Part shown: one piece after another, positions 1 to 9,656 of the stretch | Position numbering within the stretch: the stretch's first letter is position 1 | Layout: every line of letters begins with the position of its first letter | Source: Blautia faecis | Lineage (GTDB): Bacteria; Bacillota; Clostridia; Lachnospirales; Lachnospiraceae | NCBI RefSeq assembly: GCF_020554845.1 | Contig: NZ_JAJCIA010000023.1 | Span: 1 to 63,889, forward strand | Direction of reading: 5' to 3' | DNA: 63,889 nt | Notes under the pieces: model-generated | What the model saw: the letters and a program-made list of their open reading frames with translations, nothing else | The model's database searches: none | What the model was told of the DNA's origin: nothing | Made by a program: the position numbers and the translations under genes

Positions 1-55
1 CTAGAGCACGCGGTTCATACCCGCGGTGTCGAGGGTTCGAATCCCCCTCTCGCTA
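1..55 (+). tRNA. tRNA-Met (CAT), 5' end cut off
   Basis: This is the last 55 nt of a tRNA identical over its whole visible length to the complete copy at 116-189: anticodon loop TTCATAC, T loop TTCGAAT, and a 3' acceptor strand ending CGCTA. CCA is not encoded. The 5' part lies outside the window. The anticodon CAT and the acceptor form suggest elongator methionine; an isoleucine (lysidine) reading cannot be excluded by eye. Confidence 0.85.
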
Positions 56-115
56 CTTTGCTGATAGTCTTTTATACGCACAGACTTTTCAGCAAAAGTT
101 TTTTTAATTGAATAT

Positions 116-189
116 GGCGAGATAGCTCAGTTGGCTAGAGCACGCGGTTCATACCCGCGGTGTCGAGGGTTCGAATCCCCCTCTCGCTA
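116..189 (+). tRNA. tRNA-Met (CAT)
   Basis: A complete 74-nt cloverleaf. The acceptor GGCGAGA pairs with TCTCGCT (first pair G-U), the D arm is GCTC/GAGC, the anticodon stem CGCGG/CCGCG carries loop TTCATAC (anticodon CAT), and the T loop is TTCGAAT. The T stem GAGGG/CCCCC has one A-C mismatch. There is no three-G:C run in the anticodon stem as in initiators, so elongator Met is favoured. It is a tandem copy of the partial tRNA at 1-55, 60 nt downstream. Confidence 0.9.
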
Positions 190-255
190 TTATAGATGTT
201 GCAGATTGCAGCATCTTTTTTTTGCCATAATCATCTTACACAAAGGAGTAACTGT

Positions 256-948
256 ATGAACATCGACCCATCCATCCGTAAACTTCTTGATAATGAAACT
301 ACAATACACGAAGCTCAGATCCGCGCTTTGTTCCAGACTCTTGACCGCAGGTTTGGGCTTCGTGGAGCTTCTGTGCCTATCCGCTTTGGTTACGATGAGG
401 CTGTACTTGGCTCTTATACACCTGCTTCTTCTCATGAAAAGGAAGGCTTCTATTTTTCCCTTCTGTTTATTGGTTATGCCGTAAAGAAGCCTCTTTCCAA
501 AGAGGATCGCCTGGATCTTTATAAGCACGAATACGCCCATTATATGCAATACAATATGAAAATCCCGGCGCAGTATAACTGGCAGGCAGGAAAGCATGGG
601 AGCGCCTGGAAATACTGCTGTTCTCTTGTGGGCGCCGCGCCTACTCCTTATTACAGAATCGGAGAAAGCCTTCTGAAGCACAATTATGACAAAGCTCTGA
701 AAAACCCTATCCATGACAAGACAGTTCCCATCCGGGACACCTACCGCCGTGAACAGGCCTACAAAAGCGCCAAACATAGCGAAATAAAATTCCAGGTAAA
801 CGATGTGGTAACTCATCCCAAATTTGGGGAAGGTACTGTAGAGGAAATCGTACAACTGTCCAATTCCGTCAGACTGCATATCCGGTTTGCAGATGATGAG
901 GTAAAAAAGATTGACCAGAAATGGCTGCTACGGTCTGGTCATAAATAG
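256..948 (+). CDS. SprT-like zinc metalloprotease with C-terminal Tudor-like domain
   Basis: 230 aa. The zinc-protease motif HEYAH is at residues 91-95 and a likely third ligand lies in the HGSAW motif at 114-118, as in SprT-like proteins (known family: DNA-associated or housekeeping metalloproteases). The last ~45 residues (from FQVNDVVTHPKFGEG) resemble the small beta-barrel found at the C-terminus of UvrD/PcrA helicases, often a nucleic-acid or protein contact module. An upstream in-frame ATG at 196 exists, but the AAAGGAG at 242-248 fits the ATG at 256 with good spacing. It is monocistronic, 66 nt after the tRNA. Substrate unknown; the domain assignment is by eye. Confidence 0.75.
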   Translation: MNIDPSIRKLLDNETTIHEAQIRALFQTLDRRFGLRGASVPIRFGYDEAVLGSYTPASSHEKEGFYFSLLFIGYAVKKPLSKEDRLDLYKHEYAHYMQYNMKIPAQYNWQAGKHGSAWKYCCSLVGAAPTPYYRIGESLLKHNYDKALKNPIHDKTVPIRDTYRREQAYKSAKHSEIKFQVNDVVTHPKFGEGTVEEIVQLSNSVRLHIRFADDEVKKIDQKWLLRSGHK

Positions 949-1000
949 TTATATTTTTACAAAACCCAATAAACTTATCATATAAAAGGAGTAAAAAGCC

Positions 1001-2548
1001 ATGAAAAAAAATCATCATCTACACCGGCAGATTCACCTCTGCCTCATCATTTTACTGCTTCTGTTTTGCAGTTCAAGCCAGGTATTTGCCGCAGCAAGGG
1101 TAAATGTGAAAAATACCAGGATTAAATTATCAGCCACAAAGCTTACTTATAATAAAAAGGTACAGCGTCCAAAAGTAAGAGTAACTTATAAAGGAAAAGT
1201 CTTGAAGGAAAAGAAAAACTATATTGTAAAGTACTCTAAAGGCTGCAAAAAAGTAGGAACTTACACGGTTCAGATTATTGGAAAAGGCACTTATACCGGC
1301 ACTGCTAAAAAACAGTTTGTCATTTTACCGCCGAAAGCCCAGATAATGAATATCTATGCAAAAACAGCAGCTGCAACTGTAGTAGTAAAAAGACAAACCT
1401 CCCAGACCAGTGGTTACCAGCTGCGCTATGCCACTAATTCAAAACTAAAAAATGCAAAAACTATAACAGTCAAAGGTAACAAAAACAACACAATTTTTCT
1501 CAATGGCCTCCGTGCCGGGACTACATATTATATGCAAACCCGCACTTACATGACCGTTAAAGGAAAAAAATACTATTCCAAATGGTCTTCTACAGGCCAT
1601 TGCACAACAAACAGAGAGACAAACAGTACCCACCAAAGTGCAACCCCTACACCTACACCAACGCCTACATCCACACCGGTTCCTACACCCACACCGATTC
1701 CCAAAGCTGATCTGCCTGCACACGACCAAAAAGAAAATGCACCAGCTAAATATACATATGAAATTTACGGTCTGGACAAACAGAAGGCAGATATTTACAC
1801 CGATTGTCTCAAACCTCTTTTTATAAAGACAGACAATCCGGATCCGAACTCTTTTTCCTTGATTTTTAATGGAAATGACTCGCGGACCAGCGCATACAGA
1901 AGTGGTTCATCTCGTTTCTTTGATGATATTCCTTTAGAAAACAATGACTCAGAAACTACTTCATTAGAGAAAGTAAAAGGCGGTTATATCAAATACGTGA
2001 AATTTTTCGAAGCAGGAACCTACACTGTAGAATTCAGGGAATATTCATTATCAGGTTATACGGTTGCAAATACAGTGACATTAAATGTTCTGGATTATGA
2101 TCAGGCAGAAAACGCATGGCTGATTGACATTATTAACAAAACTACAACTGCTGATATGACTCCTTTTGAAAAGATGGACGCTATAAGTGCCTACCTCAGA
2201 GAACCAGGCCGCTTTAAATATTTAACCAGATATAACGATCATACAGTCGATCTGGCAGCAGATCCCAATGAGCCATTTTTTGTAACTTACCGTTGGAACT
2301 CTAGCACATCACCGTCAGTTCTCGGTGAGTTCGCTGAATTAGTCGGTGGATTTGATGATATTCATTATTGCTTTGGTGATTATCCGGTTGGCTCTCCATC
2401 ATGGTCCATATGGCATTATGTGGTAAAGCTTACTATAGGAAATGAGACGCGAAACTACGCCGTTTGCCCAATGGGCTCAACCGGCAACATTGAAGAAATC
2501 AAAATGATTGATTTTTCCGATCTGAGCAATATGCGAAAGTTCGGATAA
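1001..2548 (+). CDS. Secreted Ig/Fn3-type surface protein with transglutaminase-like C-terminus
   Basis: 515 aa. A signal peptide (residues 1 to about 31, hydrophobic core then VFAAA) is followed by an Ig-like repeat of the kind common in Lachnospiraceae surface proteins (about 38-107, with KNYIVKYSKG and GKGTYTGTA motifs), an Fn3-like segment (about 110-205) and a Thr-Pro linker (about 210-233). The C-terminal 280 residues end in a region reminiscent of transglutaminase-like folds (WHYVV as the His site), but the expected Cys position reads SPSVLGEFAEL, so catalysis is doubtful. AAAGGAG lies 10 nt before the ATG. It is probably exported and cell-associated; no sortase motif or transmembrane anchor is visible. 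Function unknown. Confidence 0.6.
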   Translation: MKKNHHLHRQIHLCLIILLLLFCSSSQVFAAARVNVKNTRIKLSATKLTYNKKVQRPKVRVTYKGKVLKEKKNYIVKYSKGCKKVGTYTVQIIGKGTYTGTAKKQFVILPPKAQIMNIYAKTAAATVVVKRQTSQTSGYQLRYATNSKLKNAKTITVKGNKNNTIFLNGLRAGTTYYMQTRTYMTVKGKKYYSKWSSTGHCTTNRETNSTHQSATPTPTPTPTSTPVPTPTPIPKADLPAHDQKENAPAKYTYEIYGLDKQKADIYTDCLKPLFIKTDNPDPNSFSLIFNGNDSRTSAYRSGSSRFFDDIPLENNDSETTSLEKVKGGYIKYVKFFEAGTYTVEFREYSLSGYTVANTVTLNVLDYDQAENAWLIDIINKTTTADMTPFEKMDAISAYLREPGRFKYLTRYNDHTVDLAADPNEPFFVTYRWNSSTSPSVLGEFAELVGGFDDIHYCFGDYPVGSPSWSIWHYVVKLTIGNETRNYAVCPMGSTGNIEEIKMIDFSDLSNMRKFG

Positions 2549-2572
2549 TCTTAATTTAACAAATCAAATAAG

Positions 2573-2622
2573 TCCCCATCCCACTGTTTTAATTGCAAAA
2601 AACAGTGAATGGGGATTTTTTT
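2573..2622 (+). terminator. Rho-independent terminator
   Basis: CCCCAT...ACTGTTTT pairs with AAAACAGT...ATGGGG and is followed by seven T residues. It ends the surface-protein gene; the facing anti-sigma gene ends 9 nt further on. Confidence 0.85.
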
Positions 2623-2630
2623 CGATTATT

Positions 2631-3779
2631 CTATTTCTTAAGCTTCATTTTTACCGGCTCATACGTGGTATTCGTTTCATAGTCATATCCCCGTATTCCG
2701 ATTTCGTCGGCAAGGTCCGTTTTCTGATAGCTTCTCTGGAAGGTGGCTTCTTTTCCAACCTCTGCCACCTCTGAACCACCGCCAAGGTCGGAAAGCTGCC
2801 ACAGATTTCCATTCAGATCCATTACGTCAAGGGAAATACTGTCGCACTCTTCTAAGAAGATGCAATGGATTGTGACGTAATCGCCCACTTCTGTTTCTTC
2901 TATATCTGCGGACAGGATCTTTACTTTTCCAGCTGCAGTTATCCCTTCACCATCCACAGGCACATAGGTCATACTTTTCCCCTGGCTCTTATCTTCCAGC
3001 TGGAAAGTAATATTTGTACGCATCACATCATCAACGCACTTAGCATCCGGAAGCGTGGCAGTTCCGATGCAGGAAATGGTAAGATTCTTACTCTCATTTG
3101 TCTTTACCGCGGAAGAATAGAAATCTACTACATCATCTTCCAGATTTCGATAATCTCCCACTGCTGTTTCAATGCCAAGATCTGAATCAAAATCAAAGCT
3201 GGCTCCAACCTTTACGATGATCAGCCCTTTTTCTGCGGCATATTCTCCTATTGTCTTGTCGCTTTCAATTCCAAGATTTCTTACAGGATCCTCATTCATG
3301 GTGTCTTGTCCTGCCAGAAGATATTTGCCTCTTTCTTTCGCTGTGACTTCCACCACCACCTGGACACTGTTCTTATCACATAGGGCTTCCTTCACGGTGT
3401 AAGTGAGAATGGAATCGCCATCTTCCTGCTGCACCGGATCTTTTTCAATCAGCCCCTTGGCTTCTTCCGGCATCTTATTTCCAACTTCCTGAAAAAAACC
3501 GGAAATTCCTATATACTTCTCTGCTGCAAAAACAGTGGCACCAAATGCCATCACTGCCGCAAATGTCAGGATTAAACTGCGCTTCCAGTTTTTCCGTGTA
3601 CCAATTTTTCCCATTCTGTCAGTGCCATTTATTACTTTTCCCGTTTTTTCTTCTTTCTGATACCCTCTATCGGACTCTGCCGAATTCTCTATCATTTCCA
3701 ATGTCTCATCTACACGCCTGAGCACACATTCCGGCACTTCTGTTTCTTCTGAAAAAACATCAAACAATTTATCATCCAT
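2631..3779 (-). CDS. Membrane anti-sigma factor (DUF4179 type)
   Basis: 382 aa. A cytoplasmic N-terminus of about 66 residues rich in charged residues is followed by one membrane segment (about 67-87, SLILTFAAVMAFGATVFAA) and a ~295-residue extracellular part, the layout of DUF4179 proteins co-encoded with ECF sigma factors. The start is ATGGATGAT at 3779, not the upstream in-frame ATG, because GGAGGATATATTC is placed correctly and the start overlaps the last codons of the sigma gene by 8 nt. It very probably sequesters that sigma factor at the membrane and releases it on an envelope signal (inference). No repeats or cell-wall motif are visible in the outer part. Confidence 0.75.
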   Translation of the reverse strand: MDDKLFDVFSEETEVPECVLRRVDETLEMIENSAESDRGYQKEEKTGKVINGTDRMGKIGTRKNWKRSLILTFAAVMAFGATVFAAEKYIGISGFFQEVGNKMPEEAKGLIEKDPVQQEDGDSILTYTVKEALCDKNSVQVVVEVTAKERGKYLLAGQDTMNEDPVRNLGIESDKTIGEYAAEKGLIIVKVGASFDFDSDLGIETAVGDYRNLEDDVVDFYSSAVKTNESKNLTISCIGTATLPDAKCVDDVMRTNITFQLEDKSQGKSMTYVPVDGEGITAAGKVKILSADIEETEVGDYVTIHCIFLEECDSISLDVMDLNGNLWQLSDLGGGSEVAEVGKEATFQRSYQKTDLADEIGIRGYDYETNTTYEPVKMKLKK

Positions 3780-4281
3780 GAATATATCCTCCTTCATACT
3801 CTGCACGAAGCTGTTTTCTGGCTCTGGAGAGCCTTGTAAGCACTGTATTCTGGCTGATTTCCAGAAGAGCGGCAATTTCCTTTACACTAAGGGATTTGCT
3901 GTAATACAAAAGCATCACCACCTGGTACTTCTCATCCAGGGATGCCAGGATTTCCTTCCATTCACAATCTACATAGCCAGGTTCCTCGAAGATTCCCTCT
4001 TCCATTTCCATCGTAGGAAAAACGCGGCCTTTGTGCCGAAGCATTTCATTGCAGTTATTGATCAGGATCCGAATCATCCAGGTTTTGAAGTAAGAATCCT
4101 TTTTTAAAGTGGAAAGCTTCTCATAACACTTTAAAATCGTTTCCTGTATGGCATCTGCCACATCTTCGTCATTCTTCAGATAGGCCCAGGCTACTTTGTA
4201 CATGCTCTGGGTATTCATCCGGATGAGCTGTGCAAATGCACCGGAATCTCCGGCTTTTGCCTTTTTCACCAAATTTTCCAT
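3772..4281 (-). CDS. ECF-type RNA polymerase sigma factor
   Basis: 169 aa, the usual ECF size. Region 2 (KVAWAYLKNDEDVADAIQET, residues about 29-48) and region 4 with its HTH (SVKEIAALLEISQNTVLTRL near the C-terminus) are both present. The ATG at 4281 follows GGAGCG; the frame is open further upstream but lacks a ribosome site and family similarity there. The final codons encode the ribosome site of the anti-sigma gene, so the two are translationally coupled. Target promoters cannot be predicted; autoregulation is typical of the family, but I saw no convincing autoregulatory box. Confidence 0.85.
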   Translation of the reverse strand: MENLVKKAKAGDSGAFAQLIRMNTQSMYKVAWAYLKNDEDVADAIQETILKCYEKLSTLKKDSYFKTWMIRILINNCNEMLRHKGRVFPTMEMEEGIFEEPGYVDCEWKEILASLDEKYQVVMLLYYSKSLSVKEIAALLEISQNTVLTRLSRARKQLRAEYEGGYIHG

Positions 4282-4484
4282 AAGGGTTTTCGCTCCTTTT
4301 TTTGTGTTCTGCAGTACACGAAATATATTGCTGTATTTCCTTTTACATACATTAGATGGAAAAGGCAGGGAGAATATTTCATCGAATATAATTTTTCGCC
4401 CATGATGAGTGAATACTAAGCATAAAAACAAGAATATTAGATATGTGTAATATTTTACACGGTCGGAGATTTTTAATAAATATA

Positions 4485-4530
4485 GAAAAAGCTGGCATTT
4501 GCAATTTATTCACTCACAAATGCCAGCTCC
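4485..4530 (-). terminator. Rho-independent terminator of purL
   Basis: On the minus strand GAGCTGGCATTTG pairs with CAAATGCCAGC, followed by TTTTTC. It lies 20 nt after the purL stop codon. The 4531-4549 stretch is featureless, and 4282-4484 holds only the upstream region of the sigma operon. Confidence 0.85.
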
Positions 4531-4549
4531 TATAATCCTATTTACTTAT

Positions 4550-7500
4550 TTATTTGAAGTACTCAACACCGGACTCAAAGATCTGAATATCCTGCTGTCC
4601 ATAGATGTTGATTGCAACGCCATTGTCGCGGCGCTCGCTGTGAGCCATCTTACCGAGAACACGTCCATCCGGGCTTGTGATACCCTCGATATTGTATGTT
4701 GATCCGTTAATGTTGGATTCTTCGGACTGATCCAGTTCTCCGTTTGGATTTACGTACTGGGTAGCCACCTGTCCGTTTGCAAGGAGCTTTGTAAGCCACT
4801 CATCGTTTGCTACAAAACGTCCTTCACCGTGGGAAGCCGGGTTGCAGTATACGCCGCCAAGAGCCGCTTTCTGCAGCCATGGAGACTTGTTACTCACTAC
4901 CTTGGTGTAAACCATCTTGGAAATATGACGTCCGATGGTGTTATAGGTCAGTGTAGGAGAATCCTCTTTCTGTCCGCAGATCTCGCCGTATGGAACAAGT
5001 CCCAGCTTGATCAGCGCCTGGAATCCATTACAGATACCAAGTGCAAGACCATCTCTCTCATTTAACAGCTTCATAACAGCTTCTTTGATCTTTGCATTCT
5101 GGAAGGCAGTTGCAAAGAATTTCGCAGAACCGTCTGGCTCATCACCAGCGGAGAAGCCGCCTGGGAACATGATCATCTGTGCCTGATCAATGGATTTCTC
5201 AAATATTTCCACAGAATCACGGATATCCTCTGCACTTAAGTTCTTAAATACCTTAACGTCTACCTCAGCTCCGGCTCTCTCGAATGCCTTTGTACTGTCG
5301 TACTCACAGTTTGTTCCTGGGAATACAGGAATGAATACGCGAGGTTTTGCTACTTTATGCTTGCAGACATAAATATTCTTTGTATTATAAATACCATTCT
5401 CATAGGTTGCTTCCGGATCTGCTGTCTTTACAGCCATGGCAACTGGTCCATCGTTTTCTTCACCAGAGGTTGTCTTAAAGACCTTCTCCAGAGTGCCTGT
5501 CCATGCCTTGTAAGCCTCATCTACTGTGAGCTCAGCATTTCCATATGAGAATTTACCATTATCTGTTACTTCACCGATCACGGTATATGTAATAGAAAGC
5601 TGACCAACCTTTTCAGCCGGAACTTCCAGAACCAGATCGCCGAAGCCTGGTGCAAAGAAGTCTCTTGGATCCAGATTATGCTCGATCTTCACGCCCATTG
5701 CATTTCCAAATGCCATCTTGCTGACTGCTGCCGCAATACCGTGACGGTCAAGTGCATAAGCGGAAACCACTTTTCCAGCCTGCATATCATTGTGAAGCTT
5801 CTCATACTGCTCCATAATGCCTGTATAGTCTGGTAAATCGTACTGATCCTTGGGTGCACGAAGCCATACCAGTTTATTTCCAGCCTTTTTCAGCTCTGGT
5901 GTGATCACATCCTGAAGCTTGGCAACATCCACTGCAAAGGAAACCAGTGTTGGCGGAACATCAATGTCATTGAAGGTTCCGGACATACTGTCCTTACCAC
6001 CGATAGACGGAAGACCGAATCCCATCTGTGCTGCATAAGCACCAAGAAGTGCTGCAAATGGCTGGCTCCATCTCTTTGGATCCTCTGTCATACGACGGAA
6101 GTATTCCTGGAAGGTGAAACGGATCTTCTTATAATCACCGCCTGCTGCCACGATTCTTGCAACAGATTCTGTCACTGCATAAGCAGCTCCGTGATATGGG
6201 CTCCAGGAAGATAAGTATGGATCAAAGCCATAGCTCATCATGGTTACTGTATTGGTAGTTCCATTCTGTACCGGTACCTTGGCAACCATTGCCTGAGTCT
6301 CTGTAAGCTGATTTTTACCTCCATAAGGCATCAGAACGCTTCCTGCACCAATGGAGCTGTCAAACATCTCTACAAGGCCCTTCTGGGAGCATACATTTAA
6401 GTCTGCCAGTGTGGAGAGCCATTTTTCTCTCACATCGGCTACGTCCGGACGCTCTTCAAAAAGGTTGCCCTCTTTATTCGGAATTTCAACTTCTACAGTT
6501 GTCTCCTGATGTGCACCGTTGGTATCAAGGAATGCACGGGAAATATTTACAATCTCCTTTCCTCTCCAGGAAAGCACCAGTCTTGGCTCTTTTGTTACAA
6601 CAGCAACCGGAACTGCTTCCAGGTTCTCTTCGTTTGCAAAGCCAAGGAATTTCTCTACGTCTTCCGGAGCAACAACAACTGCCATACGTTCCTGGGACTC
6701 GGAAATTGCGATCTCAGTACCGTCAAGACCTGCATATTTCTTCGGAACTTTGTCCAAGTCGATCTGAAGACCAGGTGCCAGCTCTCCGATTGCTACGGAT
6801 ACACCGCCTGCACCGAAGTCGTTACATTTCTTAATGATATAGCTGACTTCCTCACGACGGAACATACGCTGGATCTTACGCTCTGTAGGTGCATTTCCTT
6901 TCTGTACCTCAGCGCCGCAGACCTCGATAGAAGCCTCTGTATGTACCTTGGAGGAACCGGTAGCACCACCGATACCGTCACGTCCGGTACGTCCTCCAAG
7001 AAGGATGATGATATCTCCCGGATCAGAATTCTCACGAATAACTGCACGTCTTGGAGCAGCACCCATAACTGCACCGATCTCCATACGTTTTGCAACGTAG
7101 TTCGGATGATAGATTTCTTTTACATAGCCGGTAGCAAGACCGATCTGGTTACCGTAGGAGCTGTAGCCGTGAGCTGCACCACGAACCAGTTTCTTCTGCG
7201 GAAGCTTGCCCTTCAGAGTCTCTTTTACGGAAACAGTAGGATCTGCTGCTCCTGTTACACGCATTGCCTGATATACATAAGTACGTCCGGAAAGCGGGTC
7301 ACGGATTGCACCGCCAAGGCAGGTAGCTGCGCCACCAAATGGCTCGATTTCTGTCGGATGGTTGTGTGTCTCATTCTTAAAGTTGATCAGCCATTCCTCT
7401 TCTTTTCCATTTACATCAACCGGCACTACAATACTGCAGGCATTGATCTCGTCGGACTCTTCCTGATCCTGAAGCTTGCCTTCGGATTTCAGTTTCTTCA

Positions 7501-8347
7501 TAGCCATAAGAGCAAGATCCATCAGGCAGACGAATTTGTCGTCCCGTCCCTTATAAAGGACTTCTCTGTCGGAAAGATATCTGTTATAGGTATCAACGAT
7601 AGGAGTTTTATAATCACCCTCGTCGAATTTCACCTGTGTAAGCTCAGTGGAGAATGTGGTATGACGACAATGGTCAGACCAGTAAGTATCCAGAACACGG
7701 ATCTCGGTCATGGATGGATCACGCTTCTCCTCGTTCTTAAAATAGTTCTGGATATGAAGGAAATCCTTGAATGTCATAGCAAGGTTCAAGGAGCTGTAAA
7801 GCTCCTTTAATGGTGCTTCTTCCATATCGCGGAAGCCATCGAAGATCTTAACATCTTCCGGGTCTTTGAACTCTGTAACCAGTGTTTCCGGCTTCTGAAG
7901 GCCTGTTTCACGGGAATCTACAGGGTTAATGCAGTGATTCCTGATTGCCTCGAATTCTTCCTCTGTAATGTCACCTTCGATCACATAAGTAGTTGCTGAA
8001 CGGATGATTGGCTGTGCATTTTCGTCCAGGAACTGCACGCACTGTACAGCGGAATCGGCTCTCTGGTCAAACTGTCCAGGAAGGAATTCTACAGAAAAAA
8101 CATGTGCGCCATCTGCTGCCTCGAATTTCTCCAGATAAAGGTCATCTACCGGAGGCTCGGCAAATACGGTATGGCATGCTTTTTCAAATACATCATCAGA
8201 AATATTCTCTACGTCATAGCGGATCAGTTCCCGCACGTTTGTTACAGTCTTAATGCCCAGATAAGAGCTGATCTCATGCTTCAGTTCTTTGGCTTTTACG
8301 GCAAAGGATGGTTTCTTTTCTACGTATACTCGTCTTACGTTACTCAT
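4550..8347 (-). CDS. purL: Phosphoribosylformylglycinamidine synthase, single-chain
   Basis: 1265 aa. It makes FGAM from FGAR, glutamine and ATP in purine synthesis. This is the large single-polypeptide form, with N-terminal, two AIRS-like and a C-terminal glutaminase domain. Visible motifs: FKNETHNHPTEIEPFGGAAT in the first ATP-binding half, GGRTGRDGIGGATGSS, and in the glutaminase PGGFSAGDE, the nucleophile Cys about 1106 in LGICNGFQ, and the His/Glu pair of ASHGEG (about H1173, E1175). Length matches the family. It stands alone, not in a pur cluster. A TATAAT at 8455-8460 (minus) is the likely -10, with a weak -35. The leader at 8348-8450 holds a small CTGC/GCAG hairpin but no purine riboswitch that I recognise. 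Confidence 0.97.
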   Translation of the reverse strand: MSNVRRVYVEKKPSFAVKAKELKHEISSYLGIKTVTNVRELIRYDVENISDDVFEKACHTVFAEPPVDDLYLEKFEAADGAHVFSVEFLPGQFDQRADSAVQCVQFLDENAQPIIRSATTYVIEGDITEEEFEAIRNHCINPVDSRETGLQKPETLVTEFKDPEDVKIFDGFRDMEEAPLKELYSSLNLAMTFKDFLHIQNYFKNEEKRDPSMTEIRVLDTYWSDHCRHTTFSTELTQVKFDEGDYKTPIVDTYNRYLSDREVLYKGRDDKFVCLMDLALMAMKKLKSEGKLQDQEESDEINACSIVVPVDVNGKEEEWLINFKNETHNHPTEIEPFGGAATCLGGAIRDPLSGRTYVYQAMRVTGAADPTVSVKETLKGKLPQKKLVRGAAHGYSSYGNQIGLATGYVKEIYHPNYVAKRMEIGAVMGAAPRRAVIRENSDPGDIIILLGGRTGRDGIGGATGSSKVHTEASIEVCGAEVQKGNAPTERKIQRMFRREEVSYIIKKCNDFGAGGVSVAIGELAPGLQIDLDKVPKKYAGLDGTEIAISESQERMAVVVAPEDVEKFLGFANEENLEAVPVAVVTKEPRLVLSWRGKEIVNISRAFLDTNGAHQETTVEVEIPNKEGNLFEERPDVADVREKWLSTLADLNVCSQKGLVEMFDSSIGAGSVLMPYGGKNQLTETQAMVAKVPVQNGTTNTVTMMSYGFDPYLSSWSPYHGAAYAVTESVARIVAAGGDYKKIRFTFQEYFRRMTEDPKRWSQPFAALLGAYAAQMGFGLPSIGGKDSMSGTFNDIDVPPTLVSFAVDVAKLQDVITPELKKAGNKLVWLRAPKDQYDLPDYTGIMEQYEKLHNDMQAGKVVSAYALDRHGIAAAVSKMAFGNAMGVKIEHNLDPRDFFAPGFGDLVLEVPAEKVGQLSITYTVIGEVTDNGKFSYGNAELTVDEAYKAWTGTLEKVFKTTSGEENDGPVAMAVKTADPEATYENGIYNTKNIYVCKHKVAKPRVFIPVFPGTNCEYDSTKAFERAGAEVDVKVFKNLSAEDIRDSVEIFEKSIDQAQMIMFPGGFSAGDEPDGSAKFFATAFQNAKIKEAVMKLLNERDGLALGICNGFQALIKLGLVPYGEICGQKEDSPTLTYNTIGRHISKMVYTKVVSNKSPWLQKAALGGVYCNPASHGEGRFVANDEWLTKLLANGQVATQYVNPNGELDQSEESNINGSTYNIEGITSPDGRVLGKMAHSERRDNGVAINIYGQQDIQIFESGVEYFK

Positions 8348-8596
8348 TGGAAAACTCCTTTCGTGAATGTGAAATCATAGTGTGGTGTGCTTTTTCATTT
8401 TGAAAAAATTGGATGACTGCGCAAAACTGCAGCCATTCTTGCACATTTTCGTTTATTATAGTATCATAGGTTTTGTCATAAGTAAAATTAATATATCTTA
8501 TATTTTTTATTACTATTACTTCTATATGTAAATAAACAAGGCACATCAGTCATAGCAGAGCTACTTCTTGTGCTTGTCACAAGAAGGTTCGTCTTT

Positions 8597-8645
8597 CTGT
8601 GCATCGCGAAGCGTGTTACTGGTCACGGAGTGGACAGTAACGAGT
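8597..8645 (+). repeat. Dispersed palindromic repeat, family 2
   Basis: CTGTGCATCGCGAAGCG followed by an inverted repeat GTTACTG...CAGTAAC. The same unit occurs at 45106-45160, with the same CTGTGCATCGCGAAGCG lead, and a further inverted CAGTAAC/GTTACTG lies at 45000-45022. It sits in the 319-nt gap between purL and the LysR gene, just before the LysR ribosome site. It is probably a short non-coding interspersed element. Confidence 0.6.
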
Positions 8646-8666
8646 TTGATTTTGGAGGATTTATAT

Positions 8667-9578
8667 ATGGATATCAATCTTGAATTATACAAATGCTTTT
8701 ACTACGTTGCCACCACCTTAAGCTTCTCTGAAGCCTCCCGCCAGCTGTTCATTTCCCAGTCTGCAGTAAGCCAGGGAATCAAGGCTCTGGAAAAAAAGCT
8801 GGGACGGGAACTGTTTTTCCGAAGCACCAAGAAGGTTTCCCTTACCCCTGAGGGAGAAATACTTTTCCAGCATGTCAAACCGGCCCTGGAAATGCTTTCC
8901 CAGGGAGAGGCACAGCTTCTTGAGGAAGACAGACTTCAGGGGCAGCTTCGGATAGGGGCAAGCGATACCATCTGCCGGTACTTTCTGATTGACTACCTGA
9001 AGCGCTTTCATCAGGATTATCCCGGAGTGCGGATCAAGGTCACAAACAGCACCTCCATGGGCTGCGTGGAGCTTCTGGAAAACCGTCAGGTGGACCTGAT
9101 CGTAAGCAATCTTCCCAATTCCCGGCTTACCGCACACACAAAAGTACAGATGGTAAAAGAATTTCGGGATATTTTTGTTGCCAATCCGGACTTCTTTCCA
9201 CTTGAAGGAAAAGCCCTGGAAATAAAGAAGCTGATGGAATATCCTCTTCTCACCCTTTCGTCCAAAAGCACAACAAGTGAATATCTTCATCAGTTTTTTG
9301 CATCCCACAGACAGAATCTGATTCCGGAGGTTGAGCTTAACAGCAATGATCTGCTTATTGATCTGGCACGCATTGGTCTTGGAATTGCCTGTGTTCCGGA
9401 TTACATGCTGGCTTCTTTACGGGGACAGGAAACCTCTCTGATAGAGGTCAGCCTGAAGCAGCAGCTTCCGCCCAGACAATTGGCCCTTGTATATCACGAA
9501 AGCCTTCCCTTATCCCAGGCTGCCCAGAAGTTTTTTGACTATTTTTCATCAAAAAGCACAAAAACTACTTCTTTTTAG
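8667..9578 (+). CDS. LysR-family transcriptional regulator
   Basis: 303 aa. The N-terminal winged HTH (residues about 2-60: LELYKCFYYVATTLSFSEAS, then QLFISQSAVSQGIKALE) is followed by a periplasmic-binding-like co-inducer domain, the standard LysR layout and length. The start at 8667 follows GGAGG at 8654-8658; the frame is open further upstream through the repeat but without a ribosome site. Unlike most LysR genes it is co-directional with its neighbour, the aldolase-like gene 78 nt downstream, and divergent from purL. Whether it controls either neighbour is not shown by the sequence. Confidence 0.9.
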   Translation: MDINLELYKCFYYVATTLSFSEASRQLFISQSAVSQGIKALEKKLGRELFFRSTKKVSLTPEGEILFQHVKPALEMLSQGEAQLLEEDRLQGQLRIGASDTICRYFLIDYLKRFHQDYPGVRIKVTNSTSMGCVELLENRQVDLIVSNLPNSRLTAHTKVQMVKEFRDIFVANPDFFPLEGKALEIKKLMEYPLLTLSSKSTTSEYLHQFFASHRQNLIPEVELNSNDLLIDLARIGLGIACVPDYMLASLRGQETSLIEVSLKQQLPPRQLALVYHESLPLSQAAQKFFDYFSSKSTKTTSF

Positions 9579-9656
9579 CATATTTTGATAGCTAAATATT
9601 ACCATATCATGTACAATGTAGATGTATGAAAAAAACAATGGGAGGTATTAAATTTT

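Noticed and set aside
6409..7810. Long open frames on the plus strand opposite purL (up to 433 codons)
   Set aside because: They are antisense shadows of a strongly conserved gene, lack ribosome sites and show Cys/Ser/Leu-rich compositions typical of reverse-frame translation.
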